A stretch of 45,449 nt of DNA, taken from positions 1 through 45,449 of the forward strand of contig SFVH01000008.1 of the NCBI GenBank assembly GCA_004561555.1, read 5' to 3'. The notes beneath the pieces were generated by a model that did no database searches, was not told the origin of the DNA, and was given only the letters and a program-made list of their open reading frames with translations. Both the position numbers and the translations under genes were made by a program. Of the stretch, positions 16,872 through 26,563 are shown piece by piece. Source of the DNA: a bacterium (GTDB taxonomy: Bacteria; Bacteroidota; Bacteroidia; Bacteroidales; Muribaculaceae). Position 1 is the stretch's first letter; each line of letters opens with the position of its first letter.

Positions 16872-18584
16872 TTATTCCCAACCCGGGTTAGGAGTAAGAT
16901 TCGGATTCAAAGCTCTTTCTTCAGAAGGAATAGGATACAAGTCATATTTCTTGTCGTAAACACGGTCCAAACCACCATAGAGTTCGGAGCGAGGATCCAT
17001 GTAGCCTTCAGCAGTCTTAGCGAAGTCAACGGTTGCATTCTTGAGGTTTGCACCGAGCACTACGTTAGGATATTTCTTGGTGTCGCAGAGCTCCAACTTG
17101 CCCCAACGAATGAGGTCCCAGTAGCGGATATCGTTGTCGAGCATAAGTTCGCAACGGCGGCAACGACGGATTTCCCAAATAAGGCTTGAAACGCCCATAT
17201 TGTTTGCCGGGTCGTTGATAGCGTTAAGACCTGCTACAGTTTGAGTGGGAAGACCTGCACGAGTGTAGAGCTTGTTGATTGTCTTGTCGAGGTCGTCGTC
17301 GGTGAGAGTGCCGAGTTCAGCCTTTGCTTCTGCATATGCCAAGTAGATTTCAGCGAGCCAGTAGATAGGAGCATCGTTGTAGTTCTTGTTGGCAGTAGTA
17401 GCATCCGACAAAGAGTGAGTAACATTATCGTTATACTTCTTGATACCGTAGCCGGAGGTAGAAGTCATGTTAGAAGTGTTGCCCACTTGGTAAGGACAAT
17501 CTTGATACATAATGTGGTCGTAGATGGTAGCGGCAAGACGTTTGTCGCGTACAGCCAATTGAGCGGCAATGCTCAATTTGCCTGTTGCATCGATTACACC
17601 TGCATCGTCGGTATTCTCTGAGGTAGTAGCTTTAGGCTTGCCATCAATAAAGAGGAAGCTGTCGAATGCGTCCTTAGAGATACCTGCGATAGGAGTAGAA
17701 CCACTTGTCCAGTCAACAGTAGAGTGCATAAACACACCTTGTTGATAGCACTTAGCAAGGATTACTTCAGGATGAGAAGTGAGAGCGCCGTTGTGAGAGT
17801 TGTAGAGCAAAGCATAGTCGCCGATAGAATAGCCACCTGCCATAATTGCGTTGCATGAATTGACTACCTCGTTGAGATACTTCTTGCCACGCTCATTATT
17901 TTTAGCCACATAAATGCTGTAAGTACCTTCAAACAAGCAGATTTCAGCCTTCATTGCGTTAGCAAGGTCTTTGCTGAATTGAGTCTTGCTCGATTGAGTG
18001 GGGATGTTTTCTACAGCATAATTAAGGTCTTCAAGAGCATAGTCCATAACCTCGGCACGAGCGGTGCGCGGACCGTAAAGAGCATCGCTATTGTCAACGT
18101 CAACCACATCCTTAATCAAAGGTACATCGCCATAAGCGCGCACCAAGAGATAGTAGTTGTAAGCACGGAACAAACGAGCGATAGCCAAATAGCCTTTTTG
18201 GTCGGCTTCCGTCATTGTGCTGCCGGAAACACCTTCAATCACCAAGTTTGCACGGCGGATTTCGGTGTAAGGACTGTTCCACGAAGAAGAGCTTGTAGGC
18301 ACGCTGGTATATTTCCAGTTGCGGAAAGTGCCACCATATTGTCCTGACTGGTCGTCGGACATAGTGGTGAAATAGAAGTTACCGAGGGCTGTACCATTAC
18401 CGTAGCCAACGAAGGTCTCATAGAAATAGTTGAGCTGGTTCTCAACATTGACAGGGTTACTCCAGAATGTAGAGTTTACTGTCTGTTGCGACATCGGGTC
18501 GCGATTATCGTCGAGGAAGTCGTCGCAGGATGTAAGCGATGCGCCAATTACAGCGAGCGAACCCCATAATAATAACTTTTTCAT
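16872..18584 (-). CDS. SusD-like surface nutrient-binding lipoprotein
   Basis: SusD-like proteins sit on the outer surface and close like a lid over their SusC transporter to capture oligosaccharides or other nutrients. The 570-residue protein begins with a lipoprotein signal, LTSC lipobox cysteine near residue 20, followed by DDFLDDN, the classic SusD start. Conserved features include YNYYLLVRAYGDVPLI (TPR helix), WLAEIYLAYAEAKAEL and IWEIRRCRRCELMLDNDIRYWD. The end, with YPIPSEERALNPNLTPNPGWE, is the standard one. The gene follows susC by 20 nt, the normal order. No enzyme gene is attached, so the ligand is unknown. Confidence 0.96.
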   Translation of the reverse strand: MKKLLLWGSLAVIGASLTSCDDFLDDNRDPMSQQTVNSTFWSNPVNVENQLNYFYETFVGYGNGTALGNFYFTTMSDDQSGQYGGTFRNWKYTSVPTSSSSWNSPYTEIRRANLVIEGVSGSTMTEADQKGYLAIARLFRAYNYYLLVRAYGDVPLIKDVVDVDNSDALYGPRTARAEVMDYALEDLNYAVENIPTQSSKTQFSKDLANAMKAEICLFEGTYSIYVAKNNERGKKYLNEVVNSCNAIMAGGYSIGDYALLYNSHNGALTSHPEVILAKCYQQGVFMHSTVDWTSGSTPIAGISKDAFDSFLFIDGKPKATTSENTDDAGVIDATGKLSIAAQLAVRDKRLAATIYDHIMYQDCPYQVGNTSNMTSTSGYGIKKYNDNVTHSLSDATTANKNYNDAPIYWLAEIYLAYAEAKAELGTLTDDDLDKTINKLYTRAGLPTQTVAGLNAINDPANNMGVSSLIWEIRRCRRCELMLDNDIRYWDLIRWGKLELCDTKKYPNVVLGANLKNATVDFAKTAEGYMDPRSELYGGLDRVYDKKYDLYPIPSEERALNPNLTPNPGWE

Positions 18585-18604
18585 TGATTACTGAATTTAA
18601 ATGT

Positions 18605-21600
18605 TTAGAAAGTTACTTGAACACCGAATGAGTAAGAACGTTGCATCGGCACTGTACGACCGAATGCTGCATATCCGTCGTCAGCACCTGCCACTGCACC
18701 AGAGCTGTAGCTTTGGTTGATTTCCGGGTCCATGTTGTACTTGCTTGCACCATTGTAGAGGAAGAACAAGTTCTCGCCGCTGAAATAGATACGAGCTTTT
18801 TCGATGAGAGCCTTTCGAGTGATGTTCTTCGGAAGAGTGTAGCCGAAGGTGATATTCTTCACGCGAAGATATGCCATGTTAACCAAGTATTTCGATTGCG
18901 GATAGAAGTTGTAGCAACCGCGACCGATGTTGCTGACCTTACCTGTGCCGGAAGCTCCCGGATACATGTTAGGATAGTCGTTGTCTTGATTGATTTCCCA
19001 GCCGGTGATGTTACCATTGGCGTCAACAACATACTTGTTGTAGCTCAATTGATGGTCGTAAACACCGAGGTTGGATTGAGCCATCGGGATAAACAATGAG
19101 CCGGTAGTCCACAATTTGCGTTGTCCCACACCTTGGAGGAATACGTCGATGTCGAAGCCCTTCCAAGCTGCGCCGAGACGGAGAGCATATTCGAAACGCG
19201 GGAGAGCGTTACCGATAACCTTGAGGTCGCCATGGTCTTCTACAGTACCCTTACCGCCGTCAATCTTGCCGTCGCCGTTTTGGTCAACAAACTTAACGTC
19301 ACCGGGGCCATAAACGAATGAACCTGATTGCAAGCCGGTTTGGTCGGCAACACCATCCTTGTAAATCCAATTACCGTCAGCATCCTTGCCGTTGAAGTCG
19401 TCTTCGGTGAAGTAGCGGTCGGTTTCGAAGCCCCAGATGTCACCATAATATTGACCTTCGGTGTAGTTACCGCTTGAAGGATTGTAGGTGTAGAGAGTAC
19501 CTGCCGGGTTGTTCCACTTTTGAATCTTTGTGCGAGCATCGGAGAGGTTGAATGTAGCATAGAAGTCTACATCACCGAAGCGATGGTTGTAGCTCAAAGA
19601 GAGTTCCCAACCGCGAGTGCGAAGTGTACCGTTGTTAGAGTAAGGAGCGGTCGTACCGAGCACTGCCGGAAGCGTTTGAGCCGGGCCGAGCATATCCTTA
19701 GTGTCACGTTGATACCAGTCGAAGCCGAGGTTGATTTCGTTGTTCAAGAATCCGAGGTCAATACCGATGTCGGTAGTTTCTACACGTTCCCAAGTAAGAG
19801 AAGCAGGCACGATGGTAGGCATAAGATATTGAGTAATCTTTTGTCCGTTTTCAATCCAGTGCACATTGCCTGTAGAACGTTGAGACACGGTAGAGAGGAA
19901 GCGATAAGAACCTACAGCTTCGTTACCGATGTGACCGTAAGAAGCGCGAATCTTACCATTGCTGATGTATTGCTTGAGGTTTTCGAAGTAAGCCTCTTCA
20001 GAGAAACGATAACCTGCGGAGAATGAGGGGAAGAATGCCCATTGGTCATTGGCAGGGAAGCGAGAAGAGCCGTCGTAACGACCATTGGCTTCGAAGAGGT
20101 AAATGCCCTTATAGTCGTAGTTGATACGACCGAAGAAGCCGGCGGTAGCGCGAGCGGTGTTGCTTGCCTCGGTGGCATAAGTAGTACCGTTGGTAAGGTC
20201 GAGGTTAGGCAAGTTGTAGTCGGTCAAGCCGGTACGTTTTGCATAGAAATAGTTGTATTCTTCGCGTTCAGCCATTGCACCTACCATCACCTTGAGGTTG
20301 TGAGCATCGTTCCAAGTGTGGTTGTAAGTGGCATAAACGTTCATAGTCCACATATCATCCTTAGAGTTGCTTTGAGCAGCATAACTTGTGGCTTGGCTGT
20401 AAGGACTCCATTGAGCGGGAGCTTTGGTGGTCCAAGTGTTCCACATATAATAAGGATAAGCGGAAGATGAGCTGTTGGTGTCGATGATGCTGTAAGTGAA
20501 GTCGGCATACAAAGAGAGGTCTTTGTAGATGTCGGCTTGCAACCAAGCTTGCATACGGGTAGAAGTAGTGACGGTCTTATCTACCGGAGCATTGATTTGA
20601 TAACCTACAGCAGAACGGGTGTATACGGGGTCACCGTTCTCGTCGCGAATATAACCGTAGTTTTCAAAGAATGCCGGCCAACGCCAAGCGTATTGATAAG
20701 AGTTACGGTTAAGGTTCGGGCTGCGATAGTCGCGGTTGGTGAAGCTGATGCGAGTACCTGCCTTCAACCAAGAGAAGATTTCGGTTGAGATATTGGCATT
20801 AGCCATATAACGGCGCACCTTGTCAGGATTGTATTCCATCAAGCCTTGCTTCTTGTCGTAACCGAAAGAAAGACGATAGTTGGTCTTGCCTGAAGTACCG
20901 TCGACAGAGAGGTTGTGCTTTTGAGAAGGAGCGGCATTGTTGTAAAGGGTCTTAGCGATGTCCCAGTCAGCATAACGCAACCAAACACCATTATTAACAT
21001 AGTAGTCACCCACATTGTTGTCGTCAACATAGGGTTGAAGTTCTACAACGTCGGTGTACGGACCGCTGTGTTGAGCTTCCCACTTTTCCATATAAGGAAG
21101 AAGTTCTTCGAAGTAGAGACCGAAGATTTCACGGTCGCCGGCTCCGCGATAAGTAGGTTGCAAAGCGGTCTTCATTTGGGTCACGTTGGTAGCCATCGTC
21201 GGGAGAGTGGTGGCTTGGCTCCAAGCAAAGTTGTTGGAGTAGTTGATAGACACCTTGTCTTTTGAAGAAGAACCCTTGGTGGTGATAAGAATCACACCGA
21301 ATGCTGCACGCGTACCATAGATAGCCGAAGAAGCGGCATCTTTCAATACGGAGATTTCAGCAATGTCATCAGGGTTAACATAAGAAAGGTCATCAACAGG
21401 CACACCGTCAACTACGATAAGCGGGTCGGACTTCTGACCGTTGCTCAACGTACCAGTACCACGGATTTTGATAGAAGGAGCGGCAGTAATATCACCATTG
21501 GAAGAGGTGATGGTCAAGCCCGGCACAGCTCCTTGTAATGCCTTGGCTGCATCTGTGATAGGACGATTGTCCATAGCTTTAGATACGTCTACTGAAGAAA

Positions 21601-22039
21601 CGGCTCCCGTCAAATTAGCACGCTTCTGAGTACCGAAACCTACTACCACTACCTCATCGAGGAGGGCATTGTCGTCCTTAAGAACGACGTTCATTCTTTC
21701 TTGGGCTTTTAATGTTTGTGATTGAAAACCGAGGAAAGAAACGGTGATTGTTGCTCCCGGGGCAACTTTTAACGTAAATTTACCATCCAAGTCGGTAACC
21801 ACTCCACGGTTGGTGCCTTTTTCCATAATGTTGGCGCCGATAACCGGCTCGCCTTTGGAATCCGTCACTTTACCGGAAATGGTCTGTGTGGCTTGTGATG
21901 ACACTACTTGCGGCGACGGAGCGGCATTAGCCGTGGCTGTTCCAACTCCGAAAACGCTGCCTACTAAACACATAGCAACTGTTGCAGTCGCAATAAATTT
22001 ACCATTAGTAAATTTTCTTCGTTCAGCAATTTTGTCCAT
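18605..22039 (-). CDS. SusC-like TonB-dependent outer-membrane transporter
   Basis: This 1144-residue protein imports the ligand captured by the SusD partner, using TonB energy. A long positively charged leader (MDKIAERRKFTNGKF) precedes the signal peptide. Next come a carboxypeptidase-D-like domain (ISGKVTDSKGEPVIGANI, residues ~53-125), the DEVVVVGFGTQKR TonB-box region, the plug domain (ALQGAVPGLTI) and a 22-strand barrel ending QRSYSFGVQVTF. The N-terminal extension class (no anti-sigma interaction STN domain) suggests that it does not signal to an ECF sigma factor, and no sigma/anti-sigma pair is adjacent. A 350-nt non-coding region lies upstream. Substrate unknown. Confidence 0.97.
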   Translation of the reverse strand: MDKIAERRKFTNGKFIATATVAMCLVGSVFGVGTATANAAPSPQVVSSQATQTISGKVTDSKGEPVIGANIMEKGTNRGVVTDLDGKFTLKVAPGATITVSFLGFQSQTLKAQERMNVVLKDDNALLDEVVVVGFGTQKRANLTGAVSSVDVSKAMDNRPITDAAKALQGAVPGLTITSSNGDITAAPSIKIRGTGTLSNGQKSDPLIVVDGVPVDDLSYVNPDDIAEISVLKDAASSAIYGTRAAFGVILITTKGSSSKDKVSINYSNNFAWSQATTLPTMATNVTQMKTALQPTYRGAGDREIFGLYFEELLPYMEKWEAQHSGPYTDVVELQPYVDDNNVGDYYVNNGVWLRYADWDIAKTLYNNAAPSQKHNLSVDGTSGKTNYRLSFGYDKKQGLMEYNPDKVRRYMANANISTEIFSWLKAGTRISFTNRDYRSPNLNRNSYQYAWRWPAFFENYGYIRDENGDPVYTRSAVGYQINAPVDKTVTTSTRMQAWLQADIYKDLSLYADFTYSIIDTNSSSSAYPYYMWNTWTTKAPAQWSPYSQATSYAAQSNSKDDMWTMNVYATYNHTWNDAHNLKVMVGAMAEREEYNYFYAKRTGLTDYNLPNLDLTNGTTYATEASNTARATAGFFGRINYDYKGIYLFEANGRYDGSSRFPANDQWAFFPSFSAGYRFSEEAYFENLKQYISNGKIRASYGHIGNEAVGSYRFLSTVSQRSTGNVHWIENGQKITQYLMPTIVPASLTWERVETTDIGIDLGFLNNEINLGFDWYQRDTKDMLGPAQTLPAVLGTTAPYSNNGTLRTRGWELSLSYNHRFGDVDFYATFNLSDARTKIQKWNNPAGTLYTYNPSSGNYTEGQYYGDIWGFETDRYFTEDDFNGKDADGNWIYKDGVADQTGLQSGSFVYGPGDVKFVDQNGDGKIDGGKGTVEDHGDLKVIGNALPRFEYALRLGAAWKGFDIDVFLQGVGQRKLWTTGSLFIPMAQSNLGVYDHQLSYNKYVVDANGNITGWEINQDNDYPNMYPGASGTGKVSNIGRGCYNFYPQSKYLVNMAYLRVKNITFGYTLPKNITRKALIEKARIYFSGENLFFLYNGASKYNMDPEINQSYSSGAVAGADDGYAAFGRTVPMQRSYSFGVQVTF

Positions 22040-22397
22040 ACATAAGTTAGATTAAACAGATTATTATAGTTCTCAATAGTTTCCTCCGGACATAAGTCGC
22101 AGAAATAACATCACAAATTAACCGAAAAATTTTATATAATGCAAGAAGAATCAACATTTTTTTCTCATTTTAGCCTCATTTTTTAAATTTAAGTAAACTA
22201 ACCTGCTTGAATATCAGTGTTTAACAATTATGCCGAAAAATCATGCTACACAACATATTTTCTTTTTGATAAACTTTTTAGGTATTAACTAATTTCTTGT
22301 TTAGGCAAGTGAAAATTCTATAGATTTTTGCTTTGATTTCCGATTTTTTGTAACATTTACGAATTGTATGGATAATTTAATATACCGTTAATAAGCA
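22040..22397. other. A/T-rich non-coding region upstream of susC
   Basis: There is no credible gene in this ~358-nt stretch. It is rich in A and T and should contain the susC promoter on the - strand. The nearest -7-like sequence is CAAATTAA on + (TTAATTTG on -) at 22114-22121, one base off the TAnnTTTG consensus. I found no exact match and no obvious regulator-binding repeat. Confidence 0.6.
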
Positions 22398-22432
22398 TTA
22401 AAAAAGCGACAAACTTAAAGTCTGCCGCTTTT
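22398..22432 (-). terminator. Terminator after the sulfotransferase gene
   Basis: On the - strand, GCGGCAGACTT pairs with AAGTTTGTCGC through 11 pairs, two of them G-U wobbles, flanked by AAAA and TTTT/TTTTTT. It begins 22 nt after the sulfotransferase stop and separates that operon from susC. Confidence 0.82.
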
Positions 22433-22454
22433 CCATAAATATATGCGTTCCATT

Positions 22455-23555
22455 TTACAAGGAATAGCCCCACTCTTGGAGGGCTTTTCCCCAATTTTCC
22501 TCCACAATCTTTACCGTTTCGGGCTCGTAGCTATATTTGTTTTTCTTATAACCTTTCTTCTTGTCGAGATAAGCCTTAATGTGGGCTTCAGCTTCGTCGA
22601 ACCCCTTGAGATTTAGTCGAGAGTAAATGTCTTTGGTGATGTCAAAAGCGTTGTGCTCGAAATCCTCAAATTTGAGCTCTATGAGGTTGCCCTCGGGAAT
22701 AAGATGCTTGTCTGCCTCATAACGGTCATACAAACGCTTGTAGGTCTCCACAATATTCTCCACAATCTGCTCTTGCGAGATGGGTTGCAACTGCAGCGGA
22801 CGGATGGTGTTGGTGAAGAAGCTGCGAGTGCTCTCAAACACAGTGTAAGGATTGCGTTTAAGATAGATAAACTTCGCATTGGGGAACATCTCCACAAGGG
22901 TGCGCACACGTCCGGTGTGAGGGGGATTCTTGGAGAGATATTGCGTGCCGCCGGTGTTGGCGAGCGACACCTTCACCAATCGCAAAAAAGTGTCTTTAAA
23001 CACTTGTCGCTCCTCTTCAGTGATTTTCTCCATAGTGAGGAAGCGGTCGCAATATTCCATCCATCGTTCGGGGAAAAACCAGAAGTTATAGTAGGTGTAA
23101 GGCATCATATTACTGAGGGCGAACTCCTCTTCTTGCGGGAGGTCGGGACGCAGCTCCATGTTGTCGGTGGGTCGCTTGTCGGGCATCAGCATCGCCATAT
23201 TTTTCTTGAAAAACGGCTGTCCCCAAAGCACGAGATTGGGGAAGACGGTTTGGTAGGTGGTGGTGAATCCGAAGTGCTTGTCGCAAGCAAAGACATTGTG
23301 CACGAAGGTGGTGCCGCTGCGCCAGTGGCCGAGGATAAACAAAGGGTCTTCCTCGAGAGGCTTGTCGGCAATCGTGGCATAACGGCGATCTTCGAAGCCT
23401 TTGAGGCTGCTCAAAAGGCGACACACAGCCTTTGTCAAGCGATATTTCCCTTTATAATCCTTGCCGATATTTTGGTGGTCGGTGAGTGCTTTAAAAGTTT
23501 TCCAATCAGCCCCGACGAGAGTGTTCACGGGGAGTTTGTCGAAAGTAAGTCCCAT
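22455..23555 (-). CDS. PAPS-dependent sulfotransferase (Sulfotransfer_3 type)
   Basis: This 366-residue enzyme is predicted to transfer a sulfo group from PAPS to a hydroxyl of a small molecule. The 5'-phosphosulfate loop is GHWRSGTTFVHN (residues 76-87). The 3'-phosphate-binding strand and serine are YLKRNPYTVFESTRSF (231-246), and LSKNPPHTGR (207-216) is a third conserved block. There is no signal peptide, so it acts in the cytoplasm. It starts 2 nt after the cysN stop, in an operon that makes PAPS and imports an anion, so the donor supply is encoded beside it. The layout matches the B. thetaiotaomicron BT_0416 locus, whose enzyme sulfonates cholesterol and other steroids; whether this homologue shares that acceptor is inference. 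It is not a glycan sulfotransferase by any visible motif. Confidence 0.9.
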   Translation of the reverse strand: MGLTFDKLPVNTLVGADWKTFKALTDHQNIGKDYKGKYRLTKAVCRLLSSLKGFEDRRYATIADKPLEEDPLFILGHWRSGTTFVHNVFACDKHFGFTTTYQTVFPNLVLWGQPFFKKNMAMLMPDKRPTDNMELRPDLPQEEEFALSNMMPYTYYNFWFFPERWMEYCDRFLTMEKITEEERQVFKDTFLRLVKVSLANTGGTQYLSKNPPHTGRVRTLVEMFPNAKFIYLKRNPYTVFESTRSFFTNTIRPLQLQPISQEQIVENIVETYKRLYDRYEADKHLIPEGNLIELKFEDFEHNAFDITKDIYSRLNLKGFDEAEAHIKAYLDKKKGYKKNKYSYEPETVKIVEENWGKALQEWGYSL

Positions 23556-23557
23556 AG

Positions 23558-24997
23558 TTAATCTATAATTTTAATGACTATACCGCGACGCTTGAGAGCA
23601 TCGCAAAGAGTTTGCACAGCTGCGGCATGACTCTTGTCTATGCCGAGAGAGGAAAGAGAGAGTGTGGCGAGAGCGTCGTCGCCCGACATATCCTTCGCAT
23701 CGACAGCACCGATAATCATACCCACGGCGGAGGTGTTGTTGGTGATGGGGTCGATGAGGATAAACGAGCCGGTCTGCTTGTTGCGAGCATAAGGGTCGAA
23801 GAGCAACTCCTTGCCGGTGGTAAACACCACTCTGCCTATTTCGTTAAGCTGCAGGCGTTCGACCTGCGACTGTTGCATCGTATTGACATCCACCTTATAC
23901 TTGATGCTGTCGATACGCGCGCGGGTGGTGTTGGTGGTTTGCTTGATGTAGAATTGCTTGTCGCGGTCCATCGGCTCCTCGTCCATCCACACGAGCATCG
24001 CCTCAAAATTACGGTCCTCAATGGGGAGGTTGTCAGGGTGCACTATCATCTCGCCACGCGAGATGTCGATTTCGTCTTCGAGGGTGATGGTGACACACAA
24101 CGGCGGAAATGCCTCTTTGATTTCCCCTTCATAAGTGACAATACTCTTCACCTTCGAGGTTTTGCGCGAAGGCAAAGCCATCACCGTGTCGCCCACACGC
24201 ACCACACCCGAAGCCACCTTTCCGCAGAAGCCGCGGAAGTCGAGGTTAGGTCGCAGCACGTACTGCACCGGATAGCGGAAGTCTTCATAGTTGCGGTCGA
24301 GGTCGATGGGCACGGTCTCCAGATAGTCGAGCAAGCACTTGCCGTCATACCAAGGGGTGCGGTCGCTTTTCTCCACCACATTGTCGCCATCGAGAGCCGA
24401 CAGGGGAATGCAGGTGACATCCGGGATGCCCAGAGGCTTGACAAACTCGTCGAAGTCGGCGACAATCTTATCAAACACCGCCTTGTCGAAGTCCACCAGG
24501 TCCATCTTGTTTACGGCAAGCACAAGGTGCTTGATGCCCAACAGGGAGATAAGGTAGGTGTGACGACGGGTTTGTGTAATCACACCCGTGCGTGCATCCA
24601 CAAGAATGATTGCCGCATTGGCTGTAGAGCCGCCGGTAATCATATTGCGGGTGTATTGCTCGTGTCCTGGAGTGTCGGCGATGATAAACTTTCGGTTGTT
24701 GGTGCTGAAATAGCGATAAGCCACATCAATGGTGATGCCTTGCTCGCGCTCCGCCTTCAGTCCGTCGAGGAGCAACGCATAGTCGATGTGCTCGCCGGCA
24801 TTACCGCAACGCTTGCTGTCGCGCTCAAGCGCATCGAGCTGGTCTTCATAAATCTTCTTACTGTCGAAAAGCAGTCGACCGATGAGTGTCGATTTTCCGT
24901 CGTCGACACTTCCGGCAGTGAGAAACCTCAGCAAGTCTTTTTGTTCGTCCTTGTCGAGAAACTCCTTGATATTTAGTTTTGAGTCGTTAATATCCAT
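23558..24997 (-). CDS. cysN: Sulfate adenylyltransferase large (GTPase) subunit
   Basis: CysN hydrolyses GTP to drive CysD in forming APS from sulfate and ATP. The 479-residue protein has an EF-Tu-like GTPase domain with G1 GSVDDGKS (residues 29-36), G3 DTPGHEQYTRNM and G4 NKMDLVDF. Two beta-barrel domains follow, the last ending near TGSFILIDPITNNTSAVGM. No C-terminal APS-kinase domain is fused (fused CysNC is ~630 residues); a separate cysC lies two genes upstream. It follows cysD by 12 nt. With no reductase genes around it, the APS made probably feeds PAPS synthesis rather than sulfide production. Confidence 0.97.
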   Translation of the reverse strand: MDINDSKLNIKEFLDKDEQKDLLRFLTAGSVDDGKSTLIGRLLFDSKKIYEDQLDALERDSKRCGNAGEHIDYALLLDGLKAEREQGITIDVAYRYFSTNNRKFIIADTPGHEQYTRNMITGGSTANAAIILVDARTGVITQTRRHTYLISLLGIKHLVLAVNKMDLVDFDKAVFDKIVADFDEFVKPLGIPDVTCIPLSALDGDNVVEKSDRTPWYDGKCLLDYLETVPIDLDRNYEDFRYPVQYVLRPNLDFRGFCGKVASGVVRVGDTVMALPSRKTSKVKSIVTYEGEIKEAFPPLCVTITLEDEIDISRGEMIVHPDNLPIEDRNFEAMLVWMDEEPMDRDKQFYIKQTTNTTRARIDSIKYKVDVNTMQQSQVERLQLNEIGRVVFTTGKELLFDPYARNKQTGSFILIDPITNNTSAVGMIIGAVDAKDMSGDDALATLSLSSLGIDKSHAAAVQTLCDALKRRGIVIKIID

Positions 24998-25009
24998 AGT
25001 TGATACGTA

Positions 25010-25918
25010 TTAGAAATAACCTTCACGTTTCTTTTGCTCCATGCTTGCGTCTTGGTCGAAGTCGATGACGCGAGTGGTGCGTTCGCTCTTGGTGGTGGTC
25101 ATCATCTCCTCCACAATCTTCTCGATGGTGTCGGCATCGCTCTCCACAGCGCCGGTGAGCGGCCAGCAACCGAGGGTGCGGAAACGCACCTTGCGCATCT
25201 TCACTTTGTCGAGATATTCCTTAGGGATACGGTCGTCGTCGGGCATGATAAGGTTGCCGTCGATTTCCACAATGGGCCGCTCTTTGGCAAAATAAAGGGG
25301 CACAATGGGGATATTCTCCAAGCGTATATACTGCCAGATGTCGAGTTCGGTCCAGTTGGAGAGGGGGAACACACGGATGCTTTCGCCTTTATGCACGCGA
25401 GTGTTGTAGATGTCCCACAACTCGGGGCGTTGGTTTTTCGGGTCCCATTGATGAAACTTATCGCGAAACGAGAAGATACGCTCTTTGGCGCGACTTTTCT
25501 CTTCATCACGGCGAGCGCCGCCAAAAGCCGCGTCAAACTTGTACTTGTCGAGGGCTTGAAGAAGAGCTTGGGTCTTCATCAAGTCGGTGTGCACCTTGCT
25601 GCCGTGGGTAAACGGGCCTACACCGGCATTGAAAGCTTCCATATTTGACTCGACGATGAGATTCCAGCCGTATTTTTTGGCATACTCATCACGAAACTGT
25701 ATCATTTCCTTGAATTTCCACTTTGAGTCAATGTGCATCAAAGGGAAAGGCACTTTACCCGGAGCAAACGCTTTTTCAGCAAGACGCACCATCACTGACG
25801 AGTCCTTGCCTATGGAGTAAAGCATTACGGGGTTTTCAAATTCGGCTGCCACCTCACGAATGATGTAGATTGACTCTGCTTCGAGTTCTTTGAGATGGCT
25901 TAGATTGTAGTCAGACAT
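25010..25918 (-). CDS. cysD: Sulfate adenylyltransferase small subunit
   Basis: CysD is the adenylyl-transferring subunit of ATP sulfurylase. The 302-residue length is standard. The PP-loop nucleotide motif YSIGKDSSVMVRL begins near residue 34, FPLMHIDSKWKFKEM is the substrate loop, and FGGARRDEEKSRAKERIFSFRD is the usual conserved block. The C-terminal GCWPLTGAVESDADTIEKI is typical of the family. The gene lies 29 nt after cysC and 12 nt before cysN in the five-gene sulfonation operon. Confidence 0.97.
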   Translation of the reverse strand: MSDYNLSHLKELEAESIYIIREVAAEFENPVMLYSIGKDSSVMVRLAEKAFAPGKVPFPLMHIDSKWKFKEMIQFRDEYAKKYGWNLIVESNMEAFNAGVGPFTHGSKVHTDLMKTQALLQALDKYKFDAAFGGARRDEEKSRAKERIFSFRDKFHQWDPKNQRPELWDIYNTRVHKGESIRVFPLSNWTELDIWQYIRLENIPIVPLYFAKERPIVEIDGNLIMPDDDRIPKEYLDKVKMRKVRFRTLGCWPLTGAVESDADTIEKIVEEMMTTTKSERTTRVIDFDQDASMEQKKREGYF

Positions 25919-25947
25919 ATCTTAATTATTAATGATATAAACTATTG

Positions 25948-26553
25948 TTATTTCTTAATTTTAGGCAAAATGAGGGCAAGAAGCCGCTTCACCGACTCTT
26001 CGAGCGACAACACCGAAGTGTCGAGGGCTATAGCGGGATTTTCGGGCGCTTCAAAGGGGGCGGAGATACCCGTGAAATTAGGGATTTCTCCACGGCGCGC
26101 CTTGGCATAAAGGCCTTTCACGTCGCGACGCTCACACTCTTGAAGAGGGGTGCTCACCCACACTTCCAGGAAGTCGTCGTTGCCGATGATGTCGGCAGCC
26201 ATGGCCCTCATGGCGTTGTCAGGACTGATAAAGGCGGCGATGGTCACGATGCCGGTGTCGACAAACAGTTTGCCCACTTCGGCAATACGACGTATGTTCT
26301 CCATACGGTCGGCGGCGGAGAAGCCGAGGTTGCGGTTGATGCCGCTGCGGATGTTGTCGCCGTCAAGTATGCGACAGAGGATGCCTCGCTGTTGCAGCTC
26401 TCGCTCGAGAGCTATGGCGATGGTGCTCTTTCCGGAGCCACTGAGCCCGGTGAACCACACCATGAGTCCCCGCTGCGAAAGGAGCTGCTCCTTGTCGTTG
26501 CGAGTGAGCATCTTGTCGAAAATCGGATAGATATTTGTTGCTTTGTCTGTCAT
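25948..26553 (-). CDS. cysC: Adenylylsulfate (APS) kinase
   Basis: CysC phosphorylates APS at the 3' position to make PAPS, the donor used by the sulfotransferase at the end of this operon. The 201-residue protein has the Walker A motif GLSGSGKS (residues 36-43), DGDNIRSGINRNLGFS and FISPDNAMR, and the lid region GLYAKARRGEIPNFTGISAPFE (written here in part). It is a free-standing kinase rather than a CysNC fusion. It starts 10 nt after the transporter stop, the second gene in transcription order. Confidence 0.96.
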   Translation of the reverse strand: MTDKATNIYPIFDKMLTRNDKEQLLSQRGLMVWFTGLSGSGKSTIAIALERELQQRGILCRILDGDNIRSGINRNLGFSAADRMENIRRIAEVGKLFVDTGIVTIAAFISPDNAMRAMAADIIGNDDFLEVWVSTPLQECERRDVKGLYAKARRGEIPNFTGISAPFEAPENPAIALDTSVLSLEESVKRLLALILPKIKK

Positions 26554-26563
26554 AATCGTAGGT

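Noticed and set aside
23612..24976. A 454-codon open frame antisense to cysN
   Set aside because: It mirrors the cysN codons and has no recognisable family. cysN is complete and well conserved on the other strand.
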